Assembly (NCBI GenBank): GCA_946902875.1
Contig: OX336349.1
Coordinates: forward strand, 13,415,891 to 13,479,890
DNA length: 64,000 bases
Direction: 5' to 3'
Source of the DNA: Nematopogon swammerdamellus
Lineage: Eukaryota; Arthropoda; Insecta; Lepidoptera; Adelidae
Shown: positions 1 through 11,273 of the stretch, piece by piece
Position numbering within the stretch: position 1 is the first letter of the stretch
Layout of the letters: the number at the start of each line of letters is the position of its first letter
Notes under the pieces: model-generated
What the model saw: only the letters and a program-made list of their open reading frames with translations
The model's database searches: none
What the model was told of the DNA's origin: nothing
Position numbers and translations under genes: made by a program

Positions 1-382
1 TACATAGCATACCAATATCAATATTGGTGTGCAAAATTACTTCGAAAACTGTTTACATTTTGTAAAAGTTTACACTGTGAAGCTGAAGCGAAGTTTGTGG
101 TAAAAGTAAAATATAAGAACTCCCTTTTACAAGGATTAATAAATTTAAAAACTGACTGATTGAAGGGATTTGAATAATAACTTTTAATAAATGTTGTATT
201 TTATGTAGGTAGTGATATTGTGTATTTATAATTAAGATAGTATGTAAGTAAACACTATTTATATAAAAAATTATCTTGCCTGTAAATATTACAATACCTA
301 CATAGGTTTTTTTAATGTAATTATACCTACTTACAAATGACCATTAAAAAGTCATACACAAATTAATGTTATCTTATTTAAC

Positions 383-690
383 CTTCTGCATCTCTCCCCA
401 TGCATGTCGTAAAAGCCGACTAAGGGATAAGGACAAGATGCCGTGCTAAAGGGCGACAGGCTAGCCACGTCTCACCTTTGTACGGTCCTTTCACCGAGTC
501 ATGCAGCAGATGGCTCTTCGTGCCTTACTCGCTTGATAGTTATCTTGTCCTAAACATGCTGGTCGGTGTTGTGCTGTTATTTACAAAGAGTACTTGCAGT
601 ACAACACCAATTACTCTGATTACCCCGATTCTCGGGATACAGCGTGTGGTATGAATGAATGTATTTATGTACAGTACGCGAAAGAGCAGG
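383..690 (+). repeat. Interspersed repeat family B, copy 1
   Basis: Begins near 'catctctccccatgcatgtc' and includes a segment reading 'actaagggataaggacaaga'. The same blocks recur in the opposite orientation at about 5686-5947 and 47305-47630, and partly at 14030-14130 and 10880-10935. The wide dispersal shows a transposable element or SINE family. No coding capacity is evident and its class is not assigned. Confidence 0.7.
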
Positions 691-939
691 AGTGTGGGCG
701 ACGCATGAGATGTGCGTGCACTTCCCTGCATTCCCCGCATGCGTCGATCACTCCCAGTAATTTTTTTTTTTCATTATTAACTAATTGGCATTAATAATTA
801 TTAGAAATAAAGACAACATCGATAAATATTACTTTTATTACTAAACATTTCAGTCAGCACATAAGTACTTAGCGAATTCCTGTAACCCGCACTCCAACTC
901 CAGTATGTAGTTATATTCATTTTCTAAAGTGAAAAACTA

Positions 940-1017
940 ATTCGAAAAACCAAGTTCACCCGGTGTTATGGGCTGACATCACGGATGTTGTAGGTGATGT
1001 AGCCAACCGTAAAAAAA
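940..1017 (+). repeat. Short A-tailed repeat family C, copy 1
   Basis: The block 'ggtgttatgggctgacatca' followed by 'gatgttgtaggtgatgtagc' and an A-run recurs at 46850-46975 (+) and 23198-23310 (-). The A-rich end and dispersal fit the 3' end of a retroposed element. Confidence 0.65.
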
Positions 1018-1491
1018 AAGAAGCAAATTATACTTTATGTATTTTAAAACATGCTCTCCCGTCGCAAAATGCGAAAAAAGGGGACACTTATCGCTCTGGT
1101 GTCTGTCTGTCTGTCTGTCTGTCGGTCACATCAGTATGGAGAACAAAATCAGGGCTTGGTTAATCGTACAAGTGCCAAATAATTAAATGAAGTAGAGCCT
1201 ATACACTATCAATTCTCAATTATTAAAGATATTTTCTGTTAAATTGCATTTAATATTTGACAAATAAACTCGAAAATATAATTAATTACTCAATTTAGAA
1301 ATTGTGACAAACTTTTTTCTCAAATGGACAAAGCTCGTGAAAATGACTCAAAATACGGAAATAAGTAAAAAAATGCTGATTCTAGGAGAGTAGGTACATA
1401 GTTTTTCTTGCTACGTATCGTATACGAGACGATGATTGATGTTCGATGAATGTTATGCATGCGAGTTGCGAACGGAAACGTCAAAATGACT

Positions 1492-2120
1492 ATACTCCGT
1501 TCATCCTAGCAACTAATGCCGAGCGGTTTCTCGCTCTCGCAACGGTTATTATTACTCTTCTTTACACAGGACACAAGGTTGTGTTTGTGAGTCATAGGTG
1601 TATGCGAAAGTCATCTCAAAACCATAACGGCGCGTGCGCCGCTGCGCCTGGAGTTAGTTTTACGTTTTTATTCTGAGAAGGTTTCAGGTAGCCAGGTGCA
1701 GCCGGCCGGTCAGTCGACGCATTACAATCAGTAGCCTTTCCTACGCGTCAATAATTCTTTTGCATATTTTGAAGTTTTGTATATTATTTGTGATGGTGGG
1801 TTAACTTATCCACCTACAATAGAACGAACAGCTGAAGTAAGTAGATTGGGCACAAAATTTAAATAATATATAATTTTAATATTAAATAATTTACGGTGAA
1901 AATATAAATATTTAACTTGATTCCAAGCAAAAAATAAAAATAAACAGGATTATTGCAACATTTTCGTTCATCAAATAAATAAACAATAATTCAATATTTT
2001 TTTTAAATTAAACTATATTCATAACCTCAGATCACAGTCACTTCAATCACCCTTTGCGAGAGTGAGAAGTACAGAGAAAGAGAAACCGCTCGGCATTAGT
2101 TGCTAGGATGAACGGAGTGT
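1492..2120. mobile_element. Non-autonomous DNA element with about 40-bp TIRs
   Basis: The left arm (about 1493-1532, starting 'actccgttcatcctagcaac') is matched by its reverse complement at about 2081-2119. The arms flank about 550 bp of non-coding AT-rich sequence. Size and long near-perfect inverted termini fit a MITE; TA dinucleotides flank the arms, compatible with Tc1/mariner-type mobilisation, but the superfamily is inferred. Confidence 0.65.
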
Positions 2121-2375
2121 ACAGTTCGATCAGTACAAAAATTGCTGCCTATAGTCATTCCAGCGTACTATTTTAATAAAGTGCTGTGACAGAGACAATG
2201 ATCGGTCCGCCACCTGAAAGAGCTGCTCGATCCTGCATCCTCCTCCATGCTGCTCCTCCTGCATGCTCCTTTCGGCAAACTTCGGCTCGAAGGAGTAATG
2301 TGTGGCATGTATGAGTGATGCTGTGTGATATGTATTATTAATGTTTTTGGTGGTTAAAAAAAAATAACCAGGGTT

Positions 2376-2420
2376 AATATAGAGAAGATGCGTCGCGTAG
2401 CGACGCATCTTCTCTATATT
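2376..2420. repeat. Perfect inverted repeat, 21-bp arms, 3-bp loop
   Basis: The arms 2376-2396 and 2400-2420 are exact reverse complements separated by 'gta'. The left arm and neighbouring sequence, including 'ttgaggcggcgcatgtcgtt' downstream, recur at 14236-14325 without the second arm, so the hairpin belongs to a repeat family rather than to a gene. Confidence 0.85.
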
Positions 2421-2615
2421 ATTATTATATTATTATTTTTTATTTATTTGATTATTTATCTATTATTATTACTCTATATATTAACCATAACCTAATGTTG
2501 AGGCGGCGCATGTCGTTTTTGTTACGTTTGTATTTCCGAAAATAAAGCTTTCTTAGGTATTTTATCACCCTAACAAAAAAAGAAAAACAAAACTAAACAA
2601 ATTTTGAAAATTGGG

Positions 2616-2690
2616 ACACGAACCCATGGTCTAGATCGAAAAAATAAAAATCCTACACTCTTATACCACTGAGCCAGCAAATTACATAAA
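2616..2690 (-). repeat. tRNA-like module (SINE head or relic)
   Basis: Read on the minus strand, it has an A-box-like 'TGGCTCAGTGG' and a B-box-like 'GGTTCGTGTCC' about 40 bases apart, with a short stem around the B box. The region between them is AT-rich and does not form a normal anticodon arm, so this is not a functional tRNA gene. A second copy lies at 3003-3066. Confidence 0.55.
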
Positions 2691-2850
2691 CGACCAAACG
2701 AATAGCGGCTTCTGTTGGTTCGCTTTCGAGCCGAGTCAACCCGAGTGTTTCCGAAAGGAGCGTAGGAGGAGGCGCAGGATCAGCCAGAGCTGTCAGGTGT
2801 CAAGCCCGACAATGTATCGTCGGACAGTGTGATCCATGTATGAACCGGAC

Positions 2851-3199
2851 GCATATTTCCAAAATCTAGTAGGCGAGTTGCTCTGATTGGTCGATGCCAG
2901 TTTGGCGGGAAATTTAAATTTCGGAAGTATTTTCGAAAGTAAAGTTTTTTTCAGGTGGTTATAAAAAAATAACCTTAACCTAATAACAAATTATGGCAAA
3001 GGCACACGAACCCATGGTCGAGATCGAAAAAATAAAACCCTACACTATACCACTGAGCCACCTAATCACATAAACGTCCTATCCTAACGAATATCGGATT
3101 CAGCAGGTTAGCTTGGAGTGCCGGAGGCGGAGCCAGATTTCCCGCCAAACTGGCATCGACCAATCAGAGCAACTCGCCTAGTGGACTTTGGTAATATGC
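2851..3199. mobile_element. Foldback/MITE-like element enclosing a tRNA-like module
   Basis: The arms at 2851-2913 and 3137-3199 are reverse complements (core 'gcgagttgctctgattggtc'), identical over about 45 bp and somewhat diverged outside. The roughly 220-bp interior carries the second tRNA-like module at 3003-3066 on the minus strand. No transposase frame is present; the superfamily is unknown. Confidence 0.65.
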
Positions 3200-3483
3200 T
3201 CCCCGGCCAGTATTCTCTAACGTCCTACCGTCAGCGTCACCGACGTTGACGGTAGGACGTCTAGTTCTTATATTTAGACAGTGACATAACTAGTCAGCGT
3301 CACCGAGACGTTGACGGTTGACGGTAGGATGTTATTTGTTGTGTTGACTGACATTGACATTTCGGTGTGATATAGTCTGTGCGTCTTTGTCTGTGCGTTT
3401 CGTACGTCTCGCTTTTTTAGCCAGGGTCAAATAGAAGCAAATTTAGTTTTTCAAAAACAGGCTTTACTTCTTCAGCTTGCAGT

Positions 3484-6400
3484 ATGGCATCGCTTGCTGT
3501 GGCAGCGATGACGCGCCTCTACCCTGCCTTGAGTCAGCGCTCCATACTCCACAATCGGTATGCTTTGTTTCTAGGTTATGTTTTGATACAATCGAAACCA
3601 GCCACAGGTTTCACTTAAATTAAAACTCATTTAAAGCAGTAGCATTATGTGTATACACATTTGTACCTAACGGGACTCCGAGGACTTCGAGGCTGGAGTG
3701 AATTGCGATTTGGTAAGGTATCATATAACAGTTCTCGAGAGCTTCAGTTCACTTGTAATGTGTACACACTTTAACTGTGAGTCCCAACACTCGCACATTC
3801 ATAATTCCTTTTCGATCTACTATAATGATGACTGAATAAATACTCTGGCCCAGCGTGCTTATAGCCCAGGTCAATCCAAACTCGCTTGGTGCATACACAG
3901 GGTGTGCACACTGCACTGCACACCCTGTCAAACAAATTTATTTAACCACTCCGGTGTCCGCTTGGTTTTGATTCAAAATTGTTAGTTGAACATTGCACGA
4001 ACATTGCACTCCACAGATACAGTGAGGTTAAGTTTTTTTTTTATTTCACACACTCGCAATCATAATTTTCACAACTAAATCACAAGTCGCAATTTATACA
4101 CCAACACAGCAAACTACTGACTAAACACAAAAAATAATTTGTATGTGGCGGCGACGTGCCAATTTCACGCACGATAATGGAGTCCGTTACCAAGTCTCGA
4201 AATCAACTACGAAATCTGTTAGTTTTTTGCTCTAGGCTGGCGCCATAGTGAATCACATGAAGTAGAGCATACCTTCACCTTTATTTAGAAGTATAATGAG
4301 CCTTAGGTATCCCCATATTCAAAGAGTGTGTATGCCGATAGTCGGCTGAGCCACCGGGAAGATTTCGTCCTGGCGACACCTGAGCAATCAATAAAAAAGA
4401 ACATGATGCAGTTAGCTCACAGTATGTTTATATGGCCCAGAAGTAACTGGTTAATACCAGCGACGGCATGCAACTACGCCAAGTCGGCAGAGGATAAACT
4501 AGGACTGGATAAACCGAAGCGTCCTCTCACTCCATTCTTGAAGTTCGCCACGCAGATGCGTCCGGCTCTGCAGGCCAAGAACCCGGGCACCGACACAGTG
4601 CAGGTGTTGAAGTTGGCCGCTAAGCACTGGCAGCAACTCGGCGCCGATGTAAGTCTAACTATCTGTTAGTTCTGTAAAGGATCCTATATCTGTAAAAATT
4701 ATTCCTGTAGTATACACTAGCCAAAACGATAAAAACTTCATTTGGACTTTTCACATTAATTATGACTAACCTGTCTCGGCTTGTACAGCTGAGACAAAAC
4801 CGGATCTGAAAATAAAGAAATGAAAAAAGTATTCACGAGCAGATTTAAGCTGATTACTTTGTATGCTGAGTGCACTTGATTCTTGCTTTTATTTATTTAT
4901 TACAATTTGTTGTTATTTTGTTTGATTAGGTAATTAATCTTTTTTTTACTTAGTAGCCTTAAATGTTTTTCCATGATTTGCACTACTTTTTAGGGTTCCG
5001 TATCCGGTACGGGACCCTATTACTAAGCTTACGCCGTCTGTATGTCTGTCTGTCTGTCTGTCCGAGGGCTGTATCTCTTGAACCGTAATAGGTGGTCCTT
5101 TGAAATTTTCACAGAATATGTGATATTAACAAATAATAAAAATAAAAAATGCACAGGGGTTCCCATAGAAGAAACTAGAAAGTGTATGTGCCATCTACCG
5201 AAAATACTATGAAGCATTTTAACTAATCAGGAATTTTAACTAATATGAAGCATTTCATAAACACGCCATAGATAGCGTGAGTGGCGCCGACCCATGACAT
5301 GGCGAAACGGAACCCTCGGTGTGCGAGTTCGACTCGCATTTGGTCGGTTTTTTTCCTTTTTGTGTGTTTCTATTACTTATAGCGCCGAATAGAAATTCTA
5401 TATTGTATATATAGAGTTTCTAATCTGTTCTATTCAAATTCAACACGGAGACATGTTGCAAATACTATCTATCACAACAAAAATAATAGCTGAGGGTTTT
5501 CAGGCGAAGAGCACAATAACGAAAGAGTACAAGGAGAACATGGAGGACTATCTCAAGCTAAAGGCCAAGTACGAGGCTTCCCTGACGGACGCACAGCGCG
5601 ACGATATCAAACGCGTGCGCCTTCAAATGGCCGCCGCTAAGGAGAAGCGGAAAGTCAAGGCAGTCAGTTTGTATTTTAAATATACATACCACACGCCGCA
5701 TCCCGACAAATGGAGTAGTAATCGGTGTTGTGCTGCAAGAACTGCAAGGTAAATTACAGCACAACATCGAACACAACATTTCACAGTTTTCATACAAGAT
5801 AACTATCTACCAGCAAGTGAGGCACGAAGATCCACCTGCTGCATGGCTCGTTGGAAGGATCATTTTAGCATGGCATTTTGTCCTTATCCCTTATTAACGT
5901 TTTAACGACATCCACGGGGAGAGATGCAGTGGGACCATTTTTAAATCCCGTTCCACACCATTATGCCGCACGAAAAATATTTTTTGTGCACCTGCATGCA
6001 TGTAAACTCAAATATTTCATAAAATAATGAAGTCAGAGCATTAACCTCTATAGGCTCTTGACAGCTAATGAAGTTCCCCAGAAAACAGTATACAACAAGA
6101 GAAGATTCACTTATTTAGAAGCACAGATGGATTTTTTGAACTGCAGGAAAAACAAAACGCCTGACATTTTTTCCGAATATTTCTAACCTAAAATTGCTGA
6201 ATTAACCTATTCCAATCATATATCATCCATCATGTAGAGAATGAATTTATCTATTCAAATAATGGATTCTAAATAATGTTAGGCTAGAGAGAAACCAGTT
6301 TACCATCCTGCCAGAGATTATGTATGTATAAAAATAAATTTACAGGTGTCAGAATAATTGTTTTCTTAAGACCTGCAAATATTTTTAAAGTGTGTTCTCT

Positions 6401-7863
6401 ATGAAAGGCTAAGATTTTTACCTGTACAGCCAGTCTTTCTCATTCGTTCTCATATGAAAAATTCATAGGAATCACAATTTGCGATTTTGTTTGGGCCGGC
6501 TGGCCCTTCGAAAGTCAATGGATGTAAGTGGTTTGGGGGCCGGCCGGCCCTTCTGGAAGCCAAGATGTCAAACTCAAACATTCTTTCGAGTAAATTGAAA
6601 GTAAACTTGAAATTGACGATCATGTAAACATAAGTGTGGAAGAGACATCGAGGTGTTAGGACAGGACCGTGACACGTGGAAATACATTATCTCTTACCAA
6701 GAGGAAACAGATGCAATATTTATTATGTAACTATTTATTTATATTTATAATACAAAATGCCTTTATTGCAGGAATACAAGGAGTTAGGCCGCCCAAAAAG
6801 ACCAATGTCCTCATATATATTATACTGTCAGACGGAAAAGGAGAACATTTCGAGTATGGGGCTTAAAGATTTTCATATTAAAATGAGAGGAAAGTGGAAT
6901 AATCTGACGTCAGCAGAAAAGGCCACTTGGGATGCGAAAGCTACAAAACTTATGGACGAGTACAGGTATAAATATTTCTAAAATATTGTATCTCTGAAAC
7001 ATTATGTATTATTTGCTACATACATACATACATAGCGTCACGTCTGTTTCCCGGTGGGGTAGGCAGAGACAACGGATCTCCACGTGCCACGATCCTGACA
7101 CACCTCTGCCGCCTCTTCCACTCCCATAATTTTCTTCATGAATGCTCGTCGGTTACGGGTACTAAGCACTTGCCCCTTTTTGAGCACATGCCCGATCTGG
7201 TCCAGGTACGTGCGTCTAGGGCGACCCTTCCCGACTCTTCCACATATTTGCTACACTATGAATTTATATCTTTATTTTCATTAAAACCTAAATATCCCTA
7301 ATCTATCCAAAGCAATGAGCGGTATGTATGAACTGGAGCGGACGCTGCATAAAAAATTCTGCAGGCAAAATGTTGAATGACGAAAAACCTATTATACCTA
7401 CAATTTTTTTGTAAAATTATGTAATTAACCTATTATTTTGTAAAATGTGGGACTAGTGCCTGAAATAAATGTTATATTATTGTTTTATATCCTTTATTTC
7501 ACATTATTAAATCCATTATCTCTTACCCTATCTCTTACCAACAGGAAACAGATTCAATATTTATTATGTACCTATTTATTTATATTTATAATACAAAATT
7601 TAGGTTTTTAATGAAAATAAATATATAAGTTCATAGTGTAGCAAATAATACATTATTATTATTAAAACCATGACAATACGATAAAAAAATATGCCTCTAT
7701 AGTACATTAAATTTCTCAAATATGATTTTTTAACCGTTATTTTCATAGGACGGAAATGCAAAAATGGGAAGAAAAGATGATAGCGGAAGGAAACATTGAC
7801 TGCATACGCTCGAGGAGATCACCGTCCAAGAGCCCGAAGAGCAAAAGCAAAGTTGACAAATAG
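3484..7863 (+). CDS. TFAM: Mitochondrial transcription factor A (TFAM), two HMG boxes
   Basis: TFAM binds, bends and packages mitochondrial DNA and activates its transcription. Predicted exons: 3484-3557, 4423-4648 (or from 4441), 5504-5662, 6772-6965 and 7749-7863, giving 255 aa (249 with the alternative acceptor). Exon 1 encodes a basic, hydroxylated leader ([20 protein letters not shown]) typical of a mitochondrial presequence. HMG box A starts at [19 protein letters not shown] charged linker with [19 protein letters not shown] follows. Box B starts at [14 protein letters not shown] and continues to [17 protein letters not shown]. The tail is basic ([15 protein letters not shown]). Two acceptors for exon 2 keep the frame (ag at 4421-4422 and 4439-4440). 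The exon 3 donor is weak (gtcagt after 5662). An in-frame TAG at 7861-7863 ends the frame, but 78 further codons stay open to 8100. The family call is secure; exact splice sites need transcript data. Confidence 0.88.
4994..5350 (+). repeat. Interspersed repeat family D in TFAM intron 2
   Basis: Starts 'gggttccgtatccggtacgg', contains a GTCT microsatellite and 'ctgtatctcttgaaccgtaa', and ends near 'cgactcgcatttggtcggtt'. A second copy occupies 41650-42400 (with a SINE inside) and a fragment lies reversed at about 57368-57515. This is a familiar type of lepidopteran interspersed repeat; its class is not assigned here. Confidence 0.7.
5686..5947 (-). repeat. Interspersed repeat family B, copy in TFAM intron 3
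   Basis: Reverse-orientation copy of the 383-690 family, including 'aatcggtgttgtgctgcaag' and ending near 'cacggggagagatgcagtgg'. It starts just downstream of the exon 3 donor, so any readthrough of that weak donor would enter this repeat. Confidence 0.65.
7021..7244 (-). mobile_element. 5'-truncated RTE-type LINE fragment with 11-bp TSD
   Basis: The minus-strand translation gives a frame with [12 protein letters not shown] and a DRGTWRSVV motif ending in TGA, typical of the C-terminus of RTE-clade reverse transcriptases. The element's 3' end is a (TACA)n-type tail at 7021-7034. The insert is flanked by 'tatttgctaca' at 7010-7020 and 7245-7255, a clean target-site duplication. It lies inside TFAM intron 4. 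Confidence 0.8.
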
Positions 7864-8100
7864 GAACTTGGGTGTCTCGGAAGTGATGTAGACATTAAGG
7901 AGAACAATAACATAAAAACAGGACAAGATGAAAAGAGCACGAATCTAACTGAAGCTATAGATAAATTGTCACAGTCTACAGAACTCCGAGACACGGGTGA
8001 TTCTAACCGAGAACAATCGCCAAACCTAACCGAGACGAGCAGTGAAAAACAATCCAGTAAGACAATGTTGAATAGTATTAAAAATCTGTTCAAATTCTGA
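7864..8100 (+). other. Open frame in phase after the TFAM TAG stop
   Basis: Directly after the TFAM stop, the same frame runs 78 codons to TGA at 8098-8100 without interruption. The peptide is hydrophilic and rich in S, T, N, E and K, with a basic, hydrophobic end (MLNSIKNLFKF). It could be a former C-terminal tail of TFAM cut off by a recent nonsense change, a readthrough extension, an assembly error, or a chance frame inside the 3' UTR. The protein-like composition argues against pure chance; nothing in the window decides between the others. Confidence 0.5.
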
Positions 8101-9435
8101 AACTTGAGTGTTGTGTTCCATTTTATGTTCTGACAGACTCCTAGTTTCTAACTTACTAATTCCCTTTGGCTCTGGAAGCATTAACCAAAACAATCCTTCT
8201 GCTACACCAGGTGGCGCGCCGCGATCGGCGCCGGCGCATTACTCTCGAAAAAAAATCATTTTGGAAGATTTTTCCATAAAACTTCATGAACTAACATATG
8301 GATTGTATTTACAGATAAATATTCTAGCTATAAATGGCATTTTTTTATTTACATTACGTATTCTAGGTGACAAAATTATTTTGTAAAGTTGTTCTATGTG
8401 AAAATCGCGACCTCTCTCAGGTTTTTTTTTTTTTATAAATTTATTAGACCGCCAATCGGTCATATAGTATTTTTATTATAAACACTAATAAATAACGGAC
8501 CTAATCATACCTTTCTTGTGTATCAGCAGCCCCCCGTGTCGTTCACAATAAAATTTGTATGTGGAAACTTGTATGGTTTGTATTGTTTGTATGGAGAAAA
8601 CTAGGTCACAAAAATTGCTTATTTCTCGTAAATGTACTGTATACAAACACTATACGGCATATATTATTTCAACTACAGGAACTAAATAACACTTCTATCA
8701 CCTCACTTTATCCAGATAACGGATTTATATCGAGAAACAAGCCTCTAAAAACAGCCGAAATTGGTACCGAAAAGGAGGCATTTTCTTAGTATTTTTACGA
8801 AAAATTCAGATCAACTCAGCACAAACAAATGCACTCAATACATCCGGAATATAATGAAAAAGAGAAAAAACATCACTTATGGGTTCATCTGCACAAAAAA
8901 ACACTCAGCAAACCCGAAAACAGAAGAGCAACGTACAACGCCCTCCTATTATAACCGCTGTCTTGATGACACTGACAGGGCGGTAAATCTGACATTTCTC
9001 TATGGGGGAATGGTTGTCGCCTAAAGGGAAATTTATTCTACTATTTGAATTCGTCACTTTCAAATACACACGGCTAAGTGAGATAAAAGAATAAAATAAT
9101 TTCGTTGGGGCCACCCAACAAAACAAAGAAAAAAAAGAAAGCGGCCGATATCGGCCGCTCCATTCGTAAAGGTATAATGTATAAAGCGACCGATATCGGC
9201 CGCTCCAACGGCAAAAGGTTAATGTTACTTACTATATAGTTAGATTTAGTTCATTTACCTCGTTCGCTGGTCACCCCAAAAGTGCAAATGATCGAATATC
9301 ACTTTTATAAACTGAGGGTTGCCATTCGCATTTATTTTGATAGAATAGATTTAGTGAACATTTCGAATGTATTACTTGCATTAATAATAAACACTATTTG
9401 CATATTTTGTGTTTGTTTTCTCACAAAAATAAATT
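8101..9435. other. Intergenic, TFAM downstream region
   Basis: No supported gene. It presumably includes the TFAM 3' end. The tract at 9140-9207 carries two nearly identical self-complementary blocks built on 'gcggccgatatcggccgc'. Open frames here are short, with no recognisable domain. Confidence 0.5.
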
Positions 9436-10440
9436 ATGTTGGAATTGCATGAAGTATTTTCAAGTTACGTCTGTGTTATCTGTCAAGCAAAGAATCATTT
9501 AAGCTTCATAAGTCAAGAAGTTGACACGGACAGCTTCACGGCATGTGTAAAACATTTAAGACTCAGGTTCTGAAGATTCAGCTTGTAAAACTCTTCCATA
9601 AAAAAGAATATCATCTTCGCCATGCGCCATTATTGAAAAGAGATTTACAAAGCTTAGGAATACATTTACTGGAACACTAAACTAACTTGAATTTTTTTCC
9701 CATCAAATGCTTCAGGGATCCGCAATCTACGATTTTTCTACTAAGGTAGGTTATTTGTATTTATTTATTTATTTATTTTTAAGCTTTCGCATGGGGATCT
9801 TTTTTTCTATAAATAGTTTTTTCACTTTCTTCCTTTATGTTGTGTCAAAAGTAGTGCCACGCGGTTGTGCCACGGGGAAGGAACGCATTTTGTGTGTACA
9901 GATGTTCTATCTCACGAAGTCCGTTCGGCTCTGGTTGTAGTAGTGATAGCGAGCTTGTGCGTGTTGTGTGCGTGGACCGCGTCGCGATCGTGACTGAGCG
10001 CTCTCGAGGTTACGCACACTAAAACAATGTGCATGTGCACGCGTAACAACATTCATAGCCAAACGGACTTTGTGAGATAGAATATCTATACTTAATTTGA
10101 CTGCTTTTCTGAGCACATCTAAACCCTGCACCACATTACAGTTTACCAATAACAGTAAGTAACATGCAACACTCTGGTCTGAATGTAAACTGTTGAATTT
10201 ACATGTGAAAAGTGATATACATTAATTTTGACATGACTACTAATTTCTTGCTAAGCTGACGATGTTGCTATAATATCATGGATTGTATATAGTTTGCATT
10301 ATTATTCAATATACACTTGTAACTAAGTTGTAGTAGTATGAAAATCACGTTAGTAGATTTGTGAAGTAGAAGTAGTCAAAACTAATTGACAAGATTGTTT
10401 TACAGTTACAAAGCTGATTCTAATTGGGCTGTTCCAACCT
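9436..10440 (+). CDS. Possible small gene, product unrecognised
   Basis: Three segments can be joined with consistent phase: 9436-9566 (ATG start, 43 codons plus 2 nt, donor cag|gtt), about 9716-9745 (acceptor tgcttcag, donor aag|gtaggt) and from about 10407 (acceptor ttttacag) to a TGA near 10440. The result would be a peptide of about 66 residues containing CVICQAKNHLSFISQEVD and ending YKADSNWAVPT. An alternative frame of the last segment also stays open to 10507 and looks protein-like, so the structure is uncertain. No family is recognised. A MITE (9899-10087) sits in the second intron. Confidence 0.25.
9899..10087. mobile_element. MITE with TA target site, family M1 copy 1
   Basis: The left terminus 'cagatgttctatctcacgaa' is mirrored at the right end by 'gtgagatagaatatct'. 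The element is flanked by TA on the left and near-TA on the right. A related element with the same termini and shared interior ('actgagcgctc') lies at 23975-24157. Length and TA sites fit a Tc1/mariner-derived MITE. Confidence 0.65.
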
Positions 10441-10783
10441 GATTGGCTCCAGTTGATGGAAGATCTTATGGAACTACTGGATAAAGATTTTCAGAGGAAA
10501 AAATAAATTTAAAACATTACAAGTGAAACCATTATTTCGAAAGTGTTATTTATTTTAATAAAATATATACACTTTTTTTTTTTTATACAATTCAGTAACA
10601 TAAGAATTGTCAAATATTTTATTAAAATTACAGTGTTCATAGAATACACCTTTTTATTACACCATGTTTATTAAGTATGTCTATTAGAAAAAAATCCATC
10701 CAGTTCAAGTTACCGCAAGATGCATCTAATTTAATCTTTCTTGTTAATTTTTCAACAGTCAGCCAAAATTAGATTAATATATA

Positions 10784-11218
10784 AGGTGTTTCGTTATTCA
10801 TGTCAAATGTTTCGGGAGGGTTACATACACACTCAAAGAAAAAAAAAGGTACTGTGTGGGGTCGGTACTTAATAAGAATAGTTCCACTGCATCTCTCCCC
10901 GTGCATGTCGTAAAAGGCGACTAAGGGATAAGCAGCCTGCAGACACCCCGGTCGACTTGTGGCTTTCATGGAAGACAGGCTGGCTGGGGTAGCTGGAGAC
11001 TGCGGGGTTTTGCACAAAGGTCCCCAACCAAGCGGGATTAGTTTGCAGGCCTAGAGCCAACCCCAAACCAAAACAACAACAACAACAACACGCAAAGAAA
11101 CATATTACGCAAAAAAAATTATATGTTTTTAGCATAAACATACATTCTTACGTAAAGTGTTTATTTGAGTGTGTATGTAACCCTCCTGAAGTTATTGACA
11201 TGAATAACGAAGCACCTA
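10784..11218. mobile_element. MITE family M2, copy 1, with a nested insertion
   Basis: Termini 'aggtgtttcgttattcatgt' and its inverse near 11218 match the intact 340-bp copy at 24667-25006. This copy is interrupted at 10842-11092 by a retroposed sequence with a (CAA)n tail, flanked by the duplicated octamer 'caaagaaa' (10834-10841 and 11093-11100). Confidence 0.75.
10842..11092 (+). mobile_element. Retroposed insert with (CAA)n tail and 8-bp TSD
   Basis: Carries the 'catctctccccgtgcatgtc' head shared with repeat family B, diverges after about 10935, and ends in 'aaacaacaacaacaacaaca'. The simple tail and the duplicated 'caaagaaa' indicate target-primed insertion into the surrounding MITE. 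Confidence 0.65.
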
Positions 11219-11273
11219 GTTAAGCTTAACTATGTCAGGAAACTTTGAATTTTTCTCGTTCTAAATGAAAACT

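Larger units (their letters stand above)
1..3483. other. Intergenic region upstream of TFAM
   Basis: No convincing protein gene is visible; the open frames here are short and lack recognisable domains. It holds interspersed repeats (383-690 and 940-1017), a GTCT microsatellite near 1100-1127, a TIR-flanked element (1492-2120), a perfect hairpin (2376-2420), two related tRNA-like modules (about 2616-2690 and 3003-3066) and a foldback element (2851-3199). Just upstream of TFAM, 3219-3335 carries inverted and direct copies of a motif around 'acgtcctaccgtca', which may be promoter-proximal or repeat-derived. Confidence 0.6.
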
